13,445 nt of DNA from JBAYNW01 sp041678605 (GCA_041678605.1 JBAYNW010000037.1:1-13445), one strand, 5' to 3'; counted from the stretch's first letter, positions 1-6,925 are shown. Translations and numbers: made by a program. The notes: generated by a model not told the origin, from the letters alone.

Positions 1-102
1 AGTTCAGGATGACGTATATTTATTGCAACTCGGTATAAAAAGGCCTTATTTAACGCATTAACGCACCCTACTTTTACGCTAGCGAGGGAAAGGGGAAATG
101 GG

Positions 103-171
103 AAGTTTTAATTTTTTTTGTTGAACTTAATCACTTAATCACCCAGTCACTTAATAACTTCGTAAAAAGCC
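103..171 (+). repeat. Left copy of 69-bp long inverted repeat
   Basis: This stretch reads as the reverse complement of 13275-13343 with a single difference, at position 156 (A here, C in the other copy). It includes an identical run of eight T next to TTGAAC and the octamers that follow. The pair brackets the phage genes and the HIT-speE operon. It could be a substrate for homologous inversion of the segment, or simply two copies of a dispersed repeat family in opposite orientation. Confidence 0.85.
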
Positions 172-267
172 TTTCAGCCCTTAAGCCATTCAGCCCTTCA
201 ACCTTTCAACTTATCAACTCCCTTAATCACTTAATCACCCAGTCACTTAATCACTTCGCAAAAAGCC
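124..267. repeat. Octamer tandem array, left-end repeat element (E1)
   Basis: Eighteen imperfect 8-bp units follow one another in constant phase from 124 to 267. Unit types include CACTTAAT, CACCCAGT, TTTCAGCC and AAAAAGCC. There is a higher order: 126-171 recurs at 222-267 with 2 mismatches in 46 bp, a shift of exactly 12 octamers. The preceding stretch 84-110 has heptamer periodicity (GGGAAAG, GGGAAAT). Positions 103-171 are also the inverted partner of 13275-13343. No long ORF crosses it, and 8-bp units make coding unlikely. It belongs with the other opposing-arm repeats in this window. Confidence 0.85.
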
Positions 268-307
268 CTCCAAATCTCTATCACCTCAGGTTTCTATCCC
301 TCCTTCT

Positions 308-353
308 GTCCGTAAAAATACCTACATTGACTGTCTTACGTACTTTTGCGGAC
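308..353. repeat. Imperfect inverted repeat, 14-bp arms
   Basis: The arms 308-321 and 340-353 (GTCCGTAAAAATAC and GTACTTTTGCGGAC) pair over 14 positions with one mismatch and one G-U pair in RNA, around an 18-nt loop. No T-run follows, so it is not a classical terminator. It lies between the left repeat array and the decayed gene at 470-889. It could be an operator, a recombination site or an RNA structure; nothing in the sequence decides between these. Positions 1-83 and 354-469 show no other feature I can support. Confidence 0.5.
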
Positions 354-469
354 TTTTCAAATTCAAATAATGGTTTATACTGAGATTGTAAATCGATAAC
401 GCAAAGATGCGGGGTTTACAATTCTGTGATTAAGGCTCACGCCCAAGACGGTAAAGCTGTTTATCATAA

Positions 470-889
470 GAGAAGAGGGAGTTTTGCCTTGATTATTTGG
501 GGCAAGTGTGTGAAAAAGAGGTTAAATTGGGGTACATTCATTGTTGTGCGGGGTTGAGAAAATCGAAAAGTTATTCTGTTTCTCCCGAGGAAAATTATTT
601 ACTGGCACAGGTTGACTATCTGGATAAATGCCCCATTTGCGGGCATACCGTGACTCAGATTACAAGAATAGATTTTGATAATAATGTTTCTGTTTGCCGA
701 AAAGTTAACGACAAGGCAAGAAAATTATTCAACAAATTAAAAGACTTGATTTTGTTTGAAAAAAAGTCAGACAGGGTCGGGGCAAATACTTATTCCAAAT
801 TTTACCTTAATTACAACGAATTTGGAGTTAAGAAAAAATGCTATTCAAATCTCAGCAGCCTAAAAATGGGCTTGTTTGAAAACCGATAA
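470..889 (+). pseudogene. Cysteine-containing hypothetical protein, probably broken at its 5' end
   Basis: The open frame begins at 470 without a good start codon. The only usable start is TTG at 497, which gives 130 residues, and its nearest Shine-Dalgarno-like run (GAGGGAG, 475-481) is too distant. Protein-like sequence begins upstream of the TTG, with residues such as FCLDYLGQ at 482-505. Another frame just upstream (432-476) encodes KAHAQDGKAVYHKRR and would join it after a shift of one or two bases near 477. I therefore read this as a frameshifted gene. The protein has HCC near residue 16, CPIC at about 45-48 and a later cysteine, suggesting a zinc-binding knuckle, and is lysine-rich afterwards. 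I do not recognise the family. It could alternatively be intact with a TTG start. A strong terminator follows, separating it from the phage cluster. Confidence 0.5.
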
Positions 890-943
890 AAACAACTATC
901 CTAACCAAGGCAGAAATGTCTTTTAAAATTATCTTACTCTATT

Positions 944-977
944 CGGGGAAACCCCCAAGTTTCCCCGTCTTTTTTTC
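944..977 (+). terminator. Rho-independent terminator after the cysteine-containing gene
   Basis: A 9-bp perfect stem (CGGGGAAAC, 944-952, with GTTTCCCCG, 959-967) encloses a 6-nt loop and is followed by TC and a run of seven T. It ends transcription arriving from the upstream gene and insulates the phage cluster, which therefore needs its own promoter. Confidence 0.9.
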
Positions 978-1009
978 TAATAATAAAAGAAAATACATTA
1001 GAAAAAGCA

Positions 1010-1044
1010 ACTCTTTAGAGTGTAGTATTAGATAACTAGCTAGT
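1010..1044. promoter_or_regulatory. Candidate operator region upstream of the LuxR-type gene
   Basis: Two short dyads lie between the terminator and the first phage gene: ACTCT-TT-AGAGT at 1010-1021 and the perfect 10-bp palindrome ACTAGCTAGT at 1035-1044. The leader is very AT-rich and contains TATAAA-like hexamers near 1053, but I found no convincing -35/-10 pair. A self-binding regulator of the LuxR type would be expected to use a dyad such as this, so it is a candidate site only. Confidence 0.35.
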
Positions 1045-1086
1045 GTTGAGATTATAAATTAAATCTTTTTTTAAGAAGGAATTATG

Positions 1087-1287
1087 ATGAAATTATCGAA
1101 GAGAGAGTTGGAAATTCTTGAATTAATCAGTTGGGGTTATTCGGATAAAGAAATTGCTTACAACTTAAAAATATCTGCAAGAACGGTTCAAACCCATGTT
1201 ACAAGAATTGTTATTAAATTGAATGCCAGAAACAGAACAAACGCAGTTGCAAATTATATTAGGCAAAGCTGCATCAGTTTGGCATAA
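1087..1287 (+). CDS. Solo LuxR/GerE-type helix-turn-helix regulator
   Basis: A 66-residue protein that is almost entirely a LuxR-type DNA-binding domain. LSKRELEILELI starts the first helix, the stretch YSDKEIAYNLKIS forms the scaffold helix and turn, and ARTVQTHVTRIVIKL is the recognition helix, matching the family pattern (sTVktHv..i..KL). There is no receiver or ligand-binding domain, so it resembles only the output domain of NarL/LuxR regulators. I chose the second of two adjacent ATG codons because AAGAAGGA (1073-1080) lies 6 nt from it; the first, at 1084, would leave only 3. It is the first gene of the long + strand run, 17 nt before the endolysin, so it is well placed to control the phage cluster. 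That role is inferred. Such short HTH proteins occur in phages and hosts alike. Confidence 0.85.
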   Translation: MKLSKRELEILELISWGYSDKEIAYNLKISARTVQTHVTRIVIKLNARNRTNAVANYIRQSCISLA

Positions 1288-1304
1288 AAATTATTGGAGA
1301 AAAA

Positions 1305-1808
1305 ATGAAGCGAATAATTATACATTGGACAGCGGGCGGGCCTGTCCCAACTTCTTATGAAAAAGAATGTTACCACTATTTGATAGACAGTCTGGGGAAA
1401 ATCCATTTGGGAAAGTTTAAACCTGAAGCTAATCTGATTTGCAGAAAAGGTATGTATGCTGCTCACACGGGTGGCGGAAATACAGGCTCAATAGGGATTT
1501 CAATGTGTGCTATGGCAAATTTCAGGAACAAAAATAATCAGGGGAATTTTCCGATTACAAAAATTCAGTTTGAATCAACAATGAGACTTTGTTCCGAACT
1601 GGCGAAAAAATACAACATCCAAATAACACCTGATACGGTTATGACGCACTATGAATTCGGGCAAAAACACCCCCAAACAACAAGTTACGGGAAAATCGAT
1701 ATTATATTTCTTCCGCCATATCCATGGATTTCAAAAGACGATATGGGAAGCTTTATCAGGTCGAAGATAAGGTGGTACGGAGAAAATGAAACGGAGAAAA
1801 TAACATGA
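1305..1808 (+). CDS. Phage endolysin, N-acetylmuramoyl-L-alanine amidase (Amidase_2 fold)
   Basis: This 167-residue protein matches the zinc amidase family of AmpD, T7 lysozyme and PGRP, which cut the bond between N-acetylmuramic acid and L-alanine in peptidoglycan. IIIHWTAG supplies the first zinc histidine (H7). AAHTGGGNTGSIGI (52-65) is the conserved glycine-rich segment. THYEFG gives H115 and GKIDI gives K130 and D132, in the KxD arrangement of AmpD. H122 lies exactly ten residues before D132, the AmpD spacing, so which histidine binds zinc is open. No signal peptide is present, so export would need a holin. TTGGAGAAAAAATG is a clear ribosome binding site. The stop overlaps the next start (ATGA), so translation is probably coupled. 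Its position at the head of the structural genes rather than in a late lysis cassette is unusual. Confidence 0.9.
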   Translation: MKRIIIHWTAGGPVPTSYEKECYHYLIDSLGKIHLGKFKPEANLICRKGMYAAHTGGGNTGSIGISMCAMANFRNKNNQGNFPITKIQFESTMRLCSELAKKYNIQITPDTVMTHYEFGQKHPQTTSYGKIDIIFLPPYPWISKDDMGSFIRSKIRWYGENETEKIT

Positions 1809-3331
1809 AGACATACTTCTACAACCTCGCCGGCGGGATTAATCAGTCCGCTACAAAAACGGAACTGGGGCTTGATACAAAGAAACTCTACTGGAGCGAT
1901 TCAAAAAACATTGAAATTCTTCAAAACAGCGGTATTATAAGACAAAAGGGGAATGTTTTGCTTTTCGGGCTTTCTCAAGAAGAGAAAATTATCGGACTTC
2001 ATCAGATGAAAAACGGCAATACTTATAACCTTTTGATAGCTACGAACACAGGAAAACTTTTTATATACGGAACAAAAAGCCAAACCTTGACCCAACTTCC
2101 AAAGACTATTGACGGTACTGCAAGGATTAATTTTGCGGATTTTTTGGACGGAGTAGTTGTCTTGAGCCAAAAAGACGCAATGTTTTATATAAACAACGAT
2201 GATGGCTATGCAATAGAGGATTGCAATTTATCGGATAACCACGGCACCGCAGTTAAGGCTGATGTAGTTTGTGTGTACAGGGGCCGAATTTGGGTCGGTG
2301 ACGGTGCTACGCTTTATTATTCCGCACTCGGAAAGTACAATGACTTTACAACGGCAAATGATGCTGGGTATATCAATAATTTCCATACCGATACAAATGA
2401 AATTACTGCATTGAAAACATACAAAGACTATCTGGCGATTTACAAAGAAAATTCCGTTTATCTTCTTTCAGGCTCAAGTGCGGATGACTTTAAGGTAACT
2501 CCTTTTGCGGATAAGGGTACAACTTCTTTCAGCGGAGTGGTTACAGTAAATAATAAACAATATTTCATAAATCAGGGTGTATTTTCGATGGAACAGGCTG
2601 GTTTGTTGAGCCAAATTCAGCTTGGAGAAGAAATTACACTTGCAATCAAGCCCGAGTTTGAGAATTTTGACAAAACCCGTTTTGACGAAATCATAATTTT
2701 ACACTATGAGGCGAAAAATCAGATTTGGTACTTTATTCCCTACAAAGATGATGAATATTTGCACACCGTCTGGATATACAACTATGTGAATGAAGCATGG
2801 CTTAAGAGAGTTATCCCTCAAAACGTCACGGCAGCCTGCCTTTTCGACGGGAGTATTGTAACAGCCGATGCAGCGGGAAAAGTTTATAGAGAAGATTTTG
2901 GCAATACTTTTAACGGCGGAGCCATAAATTTTATGTGGAAATCTCCATTCTTAGCCGCAGGTGACTCAAACGTGCGAAAAACCATTGAAGAATTTTATTT
3001 TATTCTTGATGAAACTTATGACAACAATTTTAATTTCTCGGTCTATAAAGATTATGACAGTGAATATAAAGACGACGAGGAACTGATATATTCAACAAAT
3101 TCGGGTAATTTAATCTGGCATGGCGATAACTTGCCAACCGGTTTGAATTTTAACTGGAATGATGATAGCAGCAGTGTTTATGCCCTTTGGGCGACAAGTA
3201 CGGATTCTGTATACAAAGCAGAAATCTCAGAATCAAACTATTCGGTTCAACTTTGTATTGAAGGGAGTTCCGCAGAACAAAACGCCGCAATAATCGGGCT
3301 GGAATTTAAAGAAATTTACCTGGATGAATAA
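1805..3331 (+). CDS. Phage tail nozzle / stabilisation protein (P22 gp10 or T7 gp12 type)
   Basis: A 508-residue protein rich in short beta strands and aromatic residues. It opens with NLAGGINQSATKTELG, the N-terminal pattern usual in packaged-DNA stabilisation or tail tube proteins of short-tailed phages. Recurrent blade-like segments follow (LLIATNTGKLFIYG, YRGRIWVGDGATLYYS, DYLAIYKENSVYLLSG, KQYFINQGVFSM), suggesting a propeller-like body. In the virion this protein would extend the portal-adaptor channel and seal the DNA in the capsid. No transmembrane segment or signal peptide is visible. It overlaps the amidase by 4 nt and is followed by a repeat-bearing gap and the capsid gene. In typical podoviruses it comes after the capsid gene; here it precedes it. 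The assignment rests on recognisable sequence pattern and context; the exact subfamily is uncertain. Confidence 0.8.
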   Translation: MKTYFYNLAGGINQSATKTELGLDTKKLYWSDSKNIEILQNSGIIRQKGNVLLFGLSQEEKIIGLHQMKNGNTYNLLIATNTGKLFIYGTKSQTLTQLPKTIDGTARINFADFLDGVVVLSQKDAMFYINNDDGYAIEDCNLSDNHGTAVKADVVCVYRGRIWVGDGATLYYSALGKYNDFTTANDAGYINNFHTDTNEITALKTYKDYLAIYKENSVYLLSGSSADDFKVTPFADKGTTSFSGVVTVNNKQYFINQGVFSMEQAGLLSQIQLGEEITLAIKPEFENFDKTRFDEIIILHYEAKNQIWYFIPYKDDEYLHTVWIYNYVNEAWLKRVIPQNVTAACLFDGSIVTADAAGKVYREDFGNTFNGGAINFMWKSPFLAAGDSNVRKTIEEFYFILDETYDNNFNFSVYKDYDSEYKDDEELIYSTNSGNLIWHGDNLPTGLNFNWNDDSSSVYALWATSTDSVYKAEISESNYSVQLCIEGSSAEQNAAIIGLEFKEIYLDE

Positions 3332-3335
3332 ATTT

Positions 3336-3402
3336 GTGGATGGTGGATAAGTTAACCGCTATATGTATTCTTAGCCGCCTTGTCACTTAGTTACACTTAC
3401 AA
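3336..3402. repeat. Degenerate opposing-arm repeat element before the capsid gene (E2)
   Basis: Heptamers GTGGATG and GTGGATA (3336-3349) form one side. Octamer-like units CTTGTCAC and TTAGTTAC (3379-3394) form the other. It occupies most of the gap between the stop of the tail protein (3329-3331) and the AAAGGA ribosome binding site of the capsid gene (3410-3415). It is the most diverged member of the family seen here, and its assignment rests mainly on layout. Confidence 0.45.
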
Positions 3403-3422
3403 AAAAAGAAAGGAACAAAAAA

Positions 3423-4277
3423 ATGAGCGATCAAACAACAAACGCATATTCTGCGTTCATTCCGGAAATCTGGAGCCAAAAATTAAACAACATGTTGGCA
3501 AAAAATTGTGTTATGCTTCAGTGCGTAAACAGAAATTATGAAGGTGAAATTAAAAATCAAGGCGACAGTGTAAAAATTATTACACCTGCCACAGTTGCTA
3601 TTTCAACGGTAAGTACAGCTGCAATCACCTATGATGAATTAGCACCTACTGAAACAGATTTGGTCATTGACCAAAAGAAATTCTTTGCTTTCAAAATTAA
3701 CGATGTTGCACAGGCACAGGCAAACCAAAGCATAATGGAAGCACATTTACAAAATGCCAAAAAAGCAATCGAAGAAGTTCAAGATTCTTACCTTTTGGGT
3801 CAACAAGCATATGTAGCCGAAAGTAATACTGTGGGCGGGACGACTGCTATAACATTGGATAAAACGACAATTTATTCAAATTTCGTAGCACTTGCTCTAA
3901 AACTTAAAAATTCAGATGCTATTTCCAATAACCAAAAGCCTTGGGTCGTTATTAACCCGACCATTGAATCTTATTTGCTGCAAAGTACAGAATTCATCGG
4001 TGCCCACAATGTAGCGGATGAAACACTCAGAGAAGGTGCCATCGGCAGAATTGCAGGCATGGATGTTCTGGTAAGTACAAACTTGACTGCTGTTAACAGC
4101 AAATACTACGTCCTTGCCGGTACGAACGAAGCTATAACTTTTGCTTCCCAATTATCTAAAATAGAAAGCTTAAGGGACAAAGACAGCTTCTCAGACCTTG
4201 TAAGAGGCCTGTATTTGTACGGTGCAAAAACAGTTCAGCCAAAATCTTTGGCCAAAATGGTTGTAACGGCAGTATAG
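3423..4277 (+). CDS. Major capsid protein (HK97 fold, P22 coat-like family)
   Basis: This 284-residue protein has the hallmarks of small HK97-fold coat proteins. FIPEIWSQKLNNML near residue 13 is the N-arm motif. GDSVKIITP (about 47-55) begins the extended loop, and ITYDELAPTETDLVIDQKKF is the conserved loop-to-helix transition. PWVVINPTIESYLLQS (about 175) belongs to the A domain, and IAGMDVLVSTNL with a closing DLVRGLYLYGAK strand completes it. It would form the icosahedral shell around the DNA. No N-terminal maturation protease or cleavage site is evident, and no protease gene lies nearby. The ribosome binding site AAAGGA stands 7 nt from the ATG. It lies after the tail nozzle and before the scaffold-like gene, the reverse of the usual order. 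Confidence 0.9.
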   Translation: MSDQTTNAYSAFIPEIWSQKLNNMLAKNCVMLQCVNRNYEGEIKNQGDSVKIITPATVAISTVSTAAITYDELAPTETDLVIDQKKFFAFKINDVAQAQANQSIMEAHLQNAKKAIEEVQDSYLLGQQAYVAESNTVGGTTAITLDKTTIYSNFVALALKLKNSDAISNNQKPWVVINPTIESYLLQSTEFIGAHNVADETLREGAIGRIAGMDVLVSTNLTAVNSKYYVLAGTNEAITFASQLSKIESLRDKDSFSDLVRGLYLYGAKTVQPKSLAKMVVTAV

Positions 4278-4353
4278 CAGTTAAAGAGTTGAAAGGTCGA
4301 AAGGTCGAAAGGTTTATCCTTTCCCCTTTCCCTTTTTCCTTTTCACTTTTTAG
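4278..4353. repeat. Opposing-arm repeat element between capsid and holin-like genes (E3)
   Basis: Octamers GAAAGGTC are repeated in tandem on the left (about 4288-4312). Heptamers of the TTTCCCN type follow on the right (about 4318-4352). The A/G-rich side can pair with the C/T-rich side as an imperfect hairpin. It starts directly after the capsid stop TAG (4275-4277) and ends with a second TAG (4351-4353) that touches the AAAGGA of the next gene. Removing one TAG and the element leaves stop, ribosome binding site and start in tight order. There is no long T-run for a clean terminator. Confidence 0.75.
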
Positions 4354-4364
4354 AAAGGAATATT

Positions 4365-4610
4365 ATGTTTAGCAATTTAAAAACCACAATAACAGAACTG
4401 GCTTATGCCGCAGTTAATATGGCTGAGGAAACTCTTGACAGTTCAACGGGGAAAGAGAAAAAAGCTGCGGCCATTGAATATATTGTTTCAATGCTGCCCG
4501 TTGTTGCCCCGTTTAAGAGTATTATTGCAGCTCTTTTATCCAAATTCATAGATGAAGCGGTTGAAAAAGCAGTTACATACATGAAAAGCATGAAAAATTC
4601 GGAGGCTTAA
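4365..4610 (+). CDS. Small holin-like protein (resembles the C-terminal part of LL-H-type holins)
   Basis: An 81-residue protein. Residues 8-20 carry the pattern TELAYAAVNMAEE, then STGKEKKAAAIEYIV, then a hydrophobic stretch PVVAPFKSIIAALLSKF (about 44-61) and IDEAVEKAV. This order recalls the soluble half of LL-H family holins, where a VxxAE segment, a GxxKK segment and a terminal (I)EAAV segment recur. The family's N-terminal membrane helix is missing, however, so it may not be a functional holin. It could instead be a structural accessory protein. AAAGGA stands 5 nt from the ATG at 4365. It is directly followed by the scaffold-like gene, whose GGAGG ribosome binding site lies inside this gene's end, so the two are likely translationally coupled. 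Confidence 0.55.
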   Translation: MFSNLKTTITELAYAAVNMAEETLDSSTGKEKKAAAIEYIVSMLPVVAPFKSIIAALLSKFIDEAVEKAVTYMKSMKNSEA

Positions 4611-5489
4611 ATGGACTTAGAAGAAAACCAAAGTTTATCTTCCGCCGATGGCCTGGAAATACAAACCCCTGATACGGAAACTAAAACAGAAAAAATCTCT
4701 GAAGTGACTAAAGAGCCAAATGTTCAAAATGAACTTGATTTTGACTCACAGGAAATTCAAGAGAACGAAATTGACCGAAAACTTCACGAAGAAATTCTTG
4801 AAAAACTTGATATTAAACAAAAAGAGAAAAATCAGGACTTTCAAGAAAATTCTCCGCAGGAGAAATTAAAGCAAGAGGCGTATTTGAATAAAAATTCAGA
4901 AAAGTCTCAACTTGAAACTCAGGTAGAACAATCCTTAACACAAGATTTTGCAAAAATCCAAAAACTTGTGCAAGCTGGATTAATCAACTCCGGACAAGGA
5001 CAAAATTTAAAGAAACAAGTACTAAAAAAAGCGTTTGATAAGTTAGTACAAACGGAGAAGATTAAAAGAAGTATACCGCCTGCCCTGACGCCAAATATTC
5101 AGATGAATAGAAGTGAAGTTTTTGAAGAGTTTAGAAAAAGTAATCCAGATTTCTTTAATCCGGAAGGAAGACAAGAAGTTTTGAATTATTTAAAATCAGG
5201 CGATGTAATTCTTGGAAAAGATGAACTTAATAAAATATCTGACATAATAAGAACTGTCGAAAAATCAGCGATAAACAGATATTTAAAAAAGATGACCCAC
5301 GAGAAGACCCTGAGAGAATCAAACGAAACCGCAAAGCAAAGGTTAACGGCGAATGCCCAAAAATCGAACTTCAGCGGAAATCTTTCAAGGACTTTTACTC
5401 GTGAGCAAATCGGCAAAATGAGCAGTGCAGAATTTGCAAAATATGAGCCTGCCATTATGGAACAGTTGAAAAAAGGACAAATACGTTAA
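4611..5489 (+). CDS. Phage scaffolding-like protein
   Basis: This 292-residue protein is highly charged, rich in E, K, Q and N, and has almost no hydrophobic stretch. Residues 1-110 look disordered and acidic. The middle and end look helical. The C-terminus has the short form typical of capsid scaffolds and related internal head proteins: FTREQIGKMSSAEFAKYEP followed by IMEQLKKGQIR. A scaffold would direct coat assembly and leave the procapsid. Placement beside the capsid gene supports this, although scaffold genes normally come before, not after, the coat gene. Its ATG follows the previous stop with no gap, and GGAGG lies 8 nt upstream. Another reading is a minor structural or ejection protein, so the product name is tentative. 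Confidence 0.65.
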   Translation: MDLEENQSLSSADGLEIQTPDTETKTEKISEVTKEPNVQNELDFDSQEIQENEIDRKLHEEILEKLDIKQKEKNQDFQENSPQEKLKQEAYLNKNSEKSQLETQVEQSLTQDFAKIQKLVQAGLINSGQGQNLKKQVLKKAFDKLVQTEKIKRSIPPALTPNIQMNRSEVFEEFRKSNPDFFNPEGRQEVLNYLKSGDVILGKDELNKISDIIRTVEKSAINRYLKKMTHEKTLRESNETAKQRLTANAQKSNFSGNLSRTFTREQIGKMSSAEFAKYEPAIMEQLKKGQIR

Positions 5490-5581
5490 GGTTGAACGGT
5501 TGAAGAGTTGAATAGTTGAATGGTTTTAACAACCATTTTATTAACTTTTCAACCTTTAAACCTTTCAACCTTTCAACTAAG
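5490..5581. repeat. Opposing-arm octamer repeat element before the adaptor gene (E4)
   Basis: Left units GGTTGAAC, GGTTGAAG and two of AGTTGAAT run in phase from 5490 to 5521. The right side (about 5548-5579) has TTTCAACC-type octamers, the reverse complement of the left type. The arms can form a long imperfect hairpin around 5522-5545. A TAAG occurs at both borders (5487-5490, including the scaffold stop, and 5578-5581). Removing the element with one TAAG puts the stop directly before AAAGGAG. It contains an in-frame ATG (5516) that would lengthen the next gene wrongly. Confidence 0.8.
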
Positions 5582-5593
5582 AAAGGAGCTAAA

Positions 5594-6232
5594 ATGAATT
5601 ATTTTAATTTAATAAACAAATGTCTGGTCGAACTTAACTATAAACAATGTTCAAATTTTACGGATTTGACAAAAAACGACCATGAAAAAATTAAGAATAT
5701 TTTAAACATAATCAACGCAGAAGTTTGCGGGTTTGACAATTGGAACTTCCTCTTGAGAAAGATTCAAATCGAGTTGCCCAAAAACACCGGAGAAATCCTG
5801 AATACAATTTCCGGACGCATTCATTCAATTTACGTAGACAATACAAAATATGAATATTACAGCGACTTTGAAAAATTTTTGTTGAACAAACAGCCAAGCA
5901 ATACATATACAGCTTTCAACGATAAAATTTTACTGCCGATTTTTAATCAGGACAAAACAGTAGAAGTTATCTATTATACAAACAATTTTGCTCAAGATGC
6001 GGACTGTCGTGATATACCTCTGATGAGTGCCGAAAATGATTCATCAATCATCCCGACGCCGTTTGTTGAACCTATATTGGTCTACGGAACCTGCATGCGG
6101 CTGAAAGGAAACACGGAATATAGCAAATTTTCTTACTGGTATGGCATGTATAAGGAATCTCTTGCCAATATGCGTTCAAAAATCGGGGCAAGTGCTTTTG
6201 ACACACCGGAAATAAAAATCAGGCGGCAGTAA
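5594..6232 (+). CDS. Putative head-tail adaptor / connector protein
   Basis: A 212-residue protein starting at ATG 5594, chosen because AAAGGAG (5582-5588) lies 5 nt before it. The longer frame from 5516 would translate the repeat element and has no ribosome binding site. It begins NYFNLINKCLVELNY, followed by a helical stretch KIKNILNIINAEVCG and FDNWNFLLRK, the pattern seen in short-tailed phage adaptors. Those bind under the portal and join it to the tail nozzle (P22 gp4 or T7 gp11-like). The mid-part has beta-type segments (GRIHSIYVDNTKYEYYSD, KTVEVIYYTN), and the end has a helix with SYWYGMYKESLANMR. Size and context support the call, but I see no diagnostic motif. The next ORF starts at the base after its stop codon. 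Confidence 0.65.
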   Translation: MNYFNLINKCLVELNYKQCSNFTDLTKNDHEKIKNILNIINAEVCGFDNWNFLLRKIQIELPKNTGEILNTISGRIHSIYVDNTKYEYYSDFEKFLLNKQPSNTYTAFNDKILLPIFNQDKTVEVIYYTNNFAQDADCRDIPLMSAENDSSIIPTPFVEPILVYGTCMRLKGNTEYSKFSYWYGMYKESLANMRSKIGASAFDTPEIKIRRQ

Positions 6233-6433
6233 ATGCATAAATCCGTTAAATCGCTAAAACAAAAGCTTGGTGAAAATAAAAAACAGGAAGAGCAGAAAAA
6301 CTTAACTAAAAAACAGACAAGTCAGATGAAAGGAAATATCAGAACATGTCCAAATATTTTTAGCAAACCATTATCCGCCCCCCTGTTAAGATTTTACACT
6401 AGCCGAAATATAAATAGCATGACTATTATATAA
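6233..6433 (+). CDS. Small basic hypothetical protein, possibly truncated
   Basis: A 66-residue ORF whose ATG follows the adaptor stop directly, with only a weak AGGCGG as ribosome binding site. Residues 1-35 are very rich in K, Q and E, as in other small phage proteins. The remainder (from about NIRTCPNIF) has a different character, with more hydrophobic and C, P and R residues. This suggests the original 3' end was lost and the frame now runs into non-coding sequence. I do not recognise a family. It may be a real small phage protein, a remnant or a chance ORF. Confidence 0.4.
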   Translation: MHKSVKSLKQKLGENKKQEEQKNLTKKQTSQMKGNIRTCPNIFSKPLSAPLLRFYTSRNINSMTII

Positions 6434-6441
6434 TTTTTTTT
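6407..6441 (+). terminator. Weak AT-rich hairpin with T-run before the small terminase gene
   Basis: AATAG and CTATT (6412-6416 and 6422-6426) pair around CATGA, and the stem can extend with TATA/TATA and one bulged base. Eight T follow (6434-6441). The stem has a single G-C pair, so termination would be weak. It overlaps the end of the small basic ORF. I see no clear promoter in 6442-6474. Confidence 0.3.
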
Positions 6442-6474
6442 CAAAAAATACAAATAATAATAAGAAATGTAAAA

Positions 6475-6909
6475 ATGAAAAATTTAACACAACAACAAAA
6501 ACTCTTTGTTTCAGAGTATATAAAGACGCTTGACGCCGAGGTTTCAGCCAAAAACGCAGGGTACAAATCTAAAGACTTAAAGGGCATTTCGGAGAAATTA
6601 TTATCTAACAATTTCGTAATAAAAGAGATAAAATATCGGTTAAAAAATCACATTTCTTCATTAAGAGTTCATAAAGGTTATGTTATTCAGAAACTTTTGG
6701 AAATAGCCGAATTCTCGCTTGAGGAGGAGGAAATCCTTGACAAAGACGGCGGATATACAGGCAAAAAGAAGCTTAGGGATGCCACAGTCGGGCTAAGAGC
6801 ACTGGAATCGCTGTGTAAGCACCTAGGCTTTAGTCCGAAAAATGACGAAGAAGGCATGCCCGAAACAAAGATTATAACGATTAACAATTTAGACGAAGAC
6901 AAAATATAG
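6475..6909 (+). CDS. Terminase small subunit (Terminase_2 family)
   Basis: This 144-residue protein begins LTQQQKLFVSEYIKTLDAEVSAKNAGYKSKD, the helix-turn-helix segment of phage small terminase subunits (pattern: LT.kq..Fv.eYl....a..Aa..AGY). The line continues with KLLSNNFVIKEI (about 42-53), where the family has L.n..V...I. The middle helix, about 55-85, would mediate oligomer formation, and the acidic tail (from about EDEE-like residues near 130) would contact the large subunit. It recognises viral DNA and starts packaging. No strong ribosome binding site is visible (AAGAAATG only). It lies 3.3 kb upstream of the large subunit gene, separated by five ORFs including an oppositely oriented one, whereas the two subunits are usually adjacent. 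Confidence 0.85.
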   Translation: MKNLTQQQKLFVSEYIKTLDAEVSAKNAGYKSKDLKGISEKLLSNNFVIKEIKYRLKNHISSLRVHKGYVIQKLLEIAEFSLEEEEILDKDGGYTGKKKLRDATVGLRALESLCKHLGFSPKNDEEGMPETKIITINNLDEDKI

Positions 6910-6925
6910 AGAACAGGAGTTAACA

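Noticed and set aside
124..267. CRISPR array
   Set aside because: The units are 8 bp, adjoining and diverged; there are no 20-40 bp repeats with unique spacers and no cas genes.
328..386. Promoter starting with TTGACT at 328 or TATACT near 377 for the cysteine-containing gene
   Set aside because: No hexamer pair has an acceptable spacer: the sequence 17 bp after TTGACT is GC-containing and the TATACT lacks a -35.
5516..5593. N-terminal extension of the adaptor gene from an upstream ATG
   Set aside because: The 26 extra residues are translated from repeat element E4, and no ribosome binding site precedes 5516, whereas ATG 5594 has AAAGGAG at 5 nt.
6393..6420. Promoter TTTACA plus TAGCAT before the small terminase gene
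   Set aside because: The -10 is poor and the spacer 16 bp; in DNA this AT-rich such matches are common.
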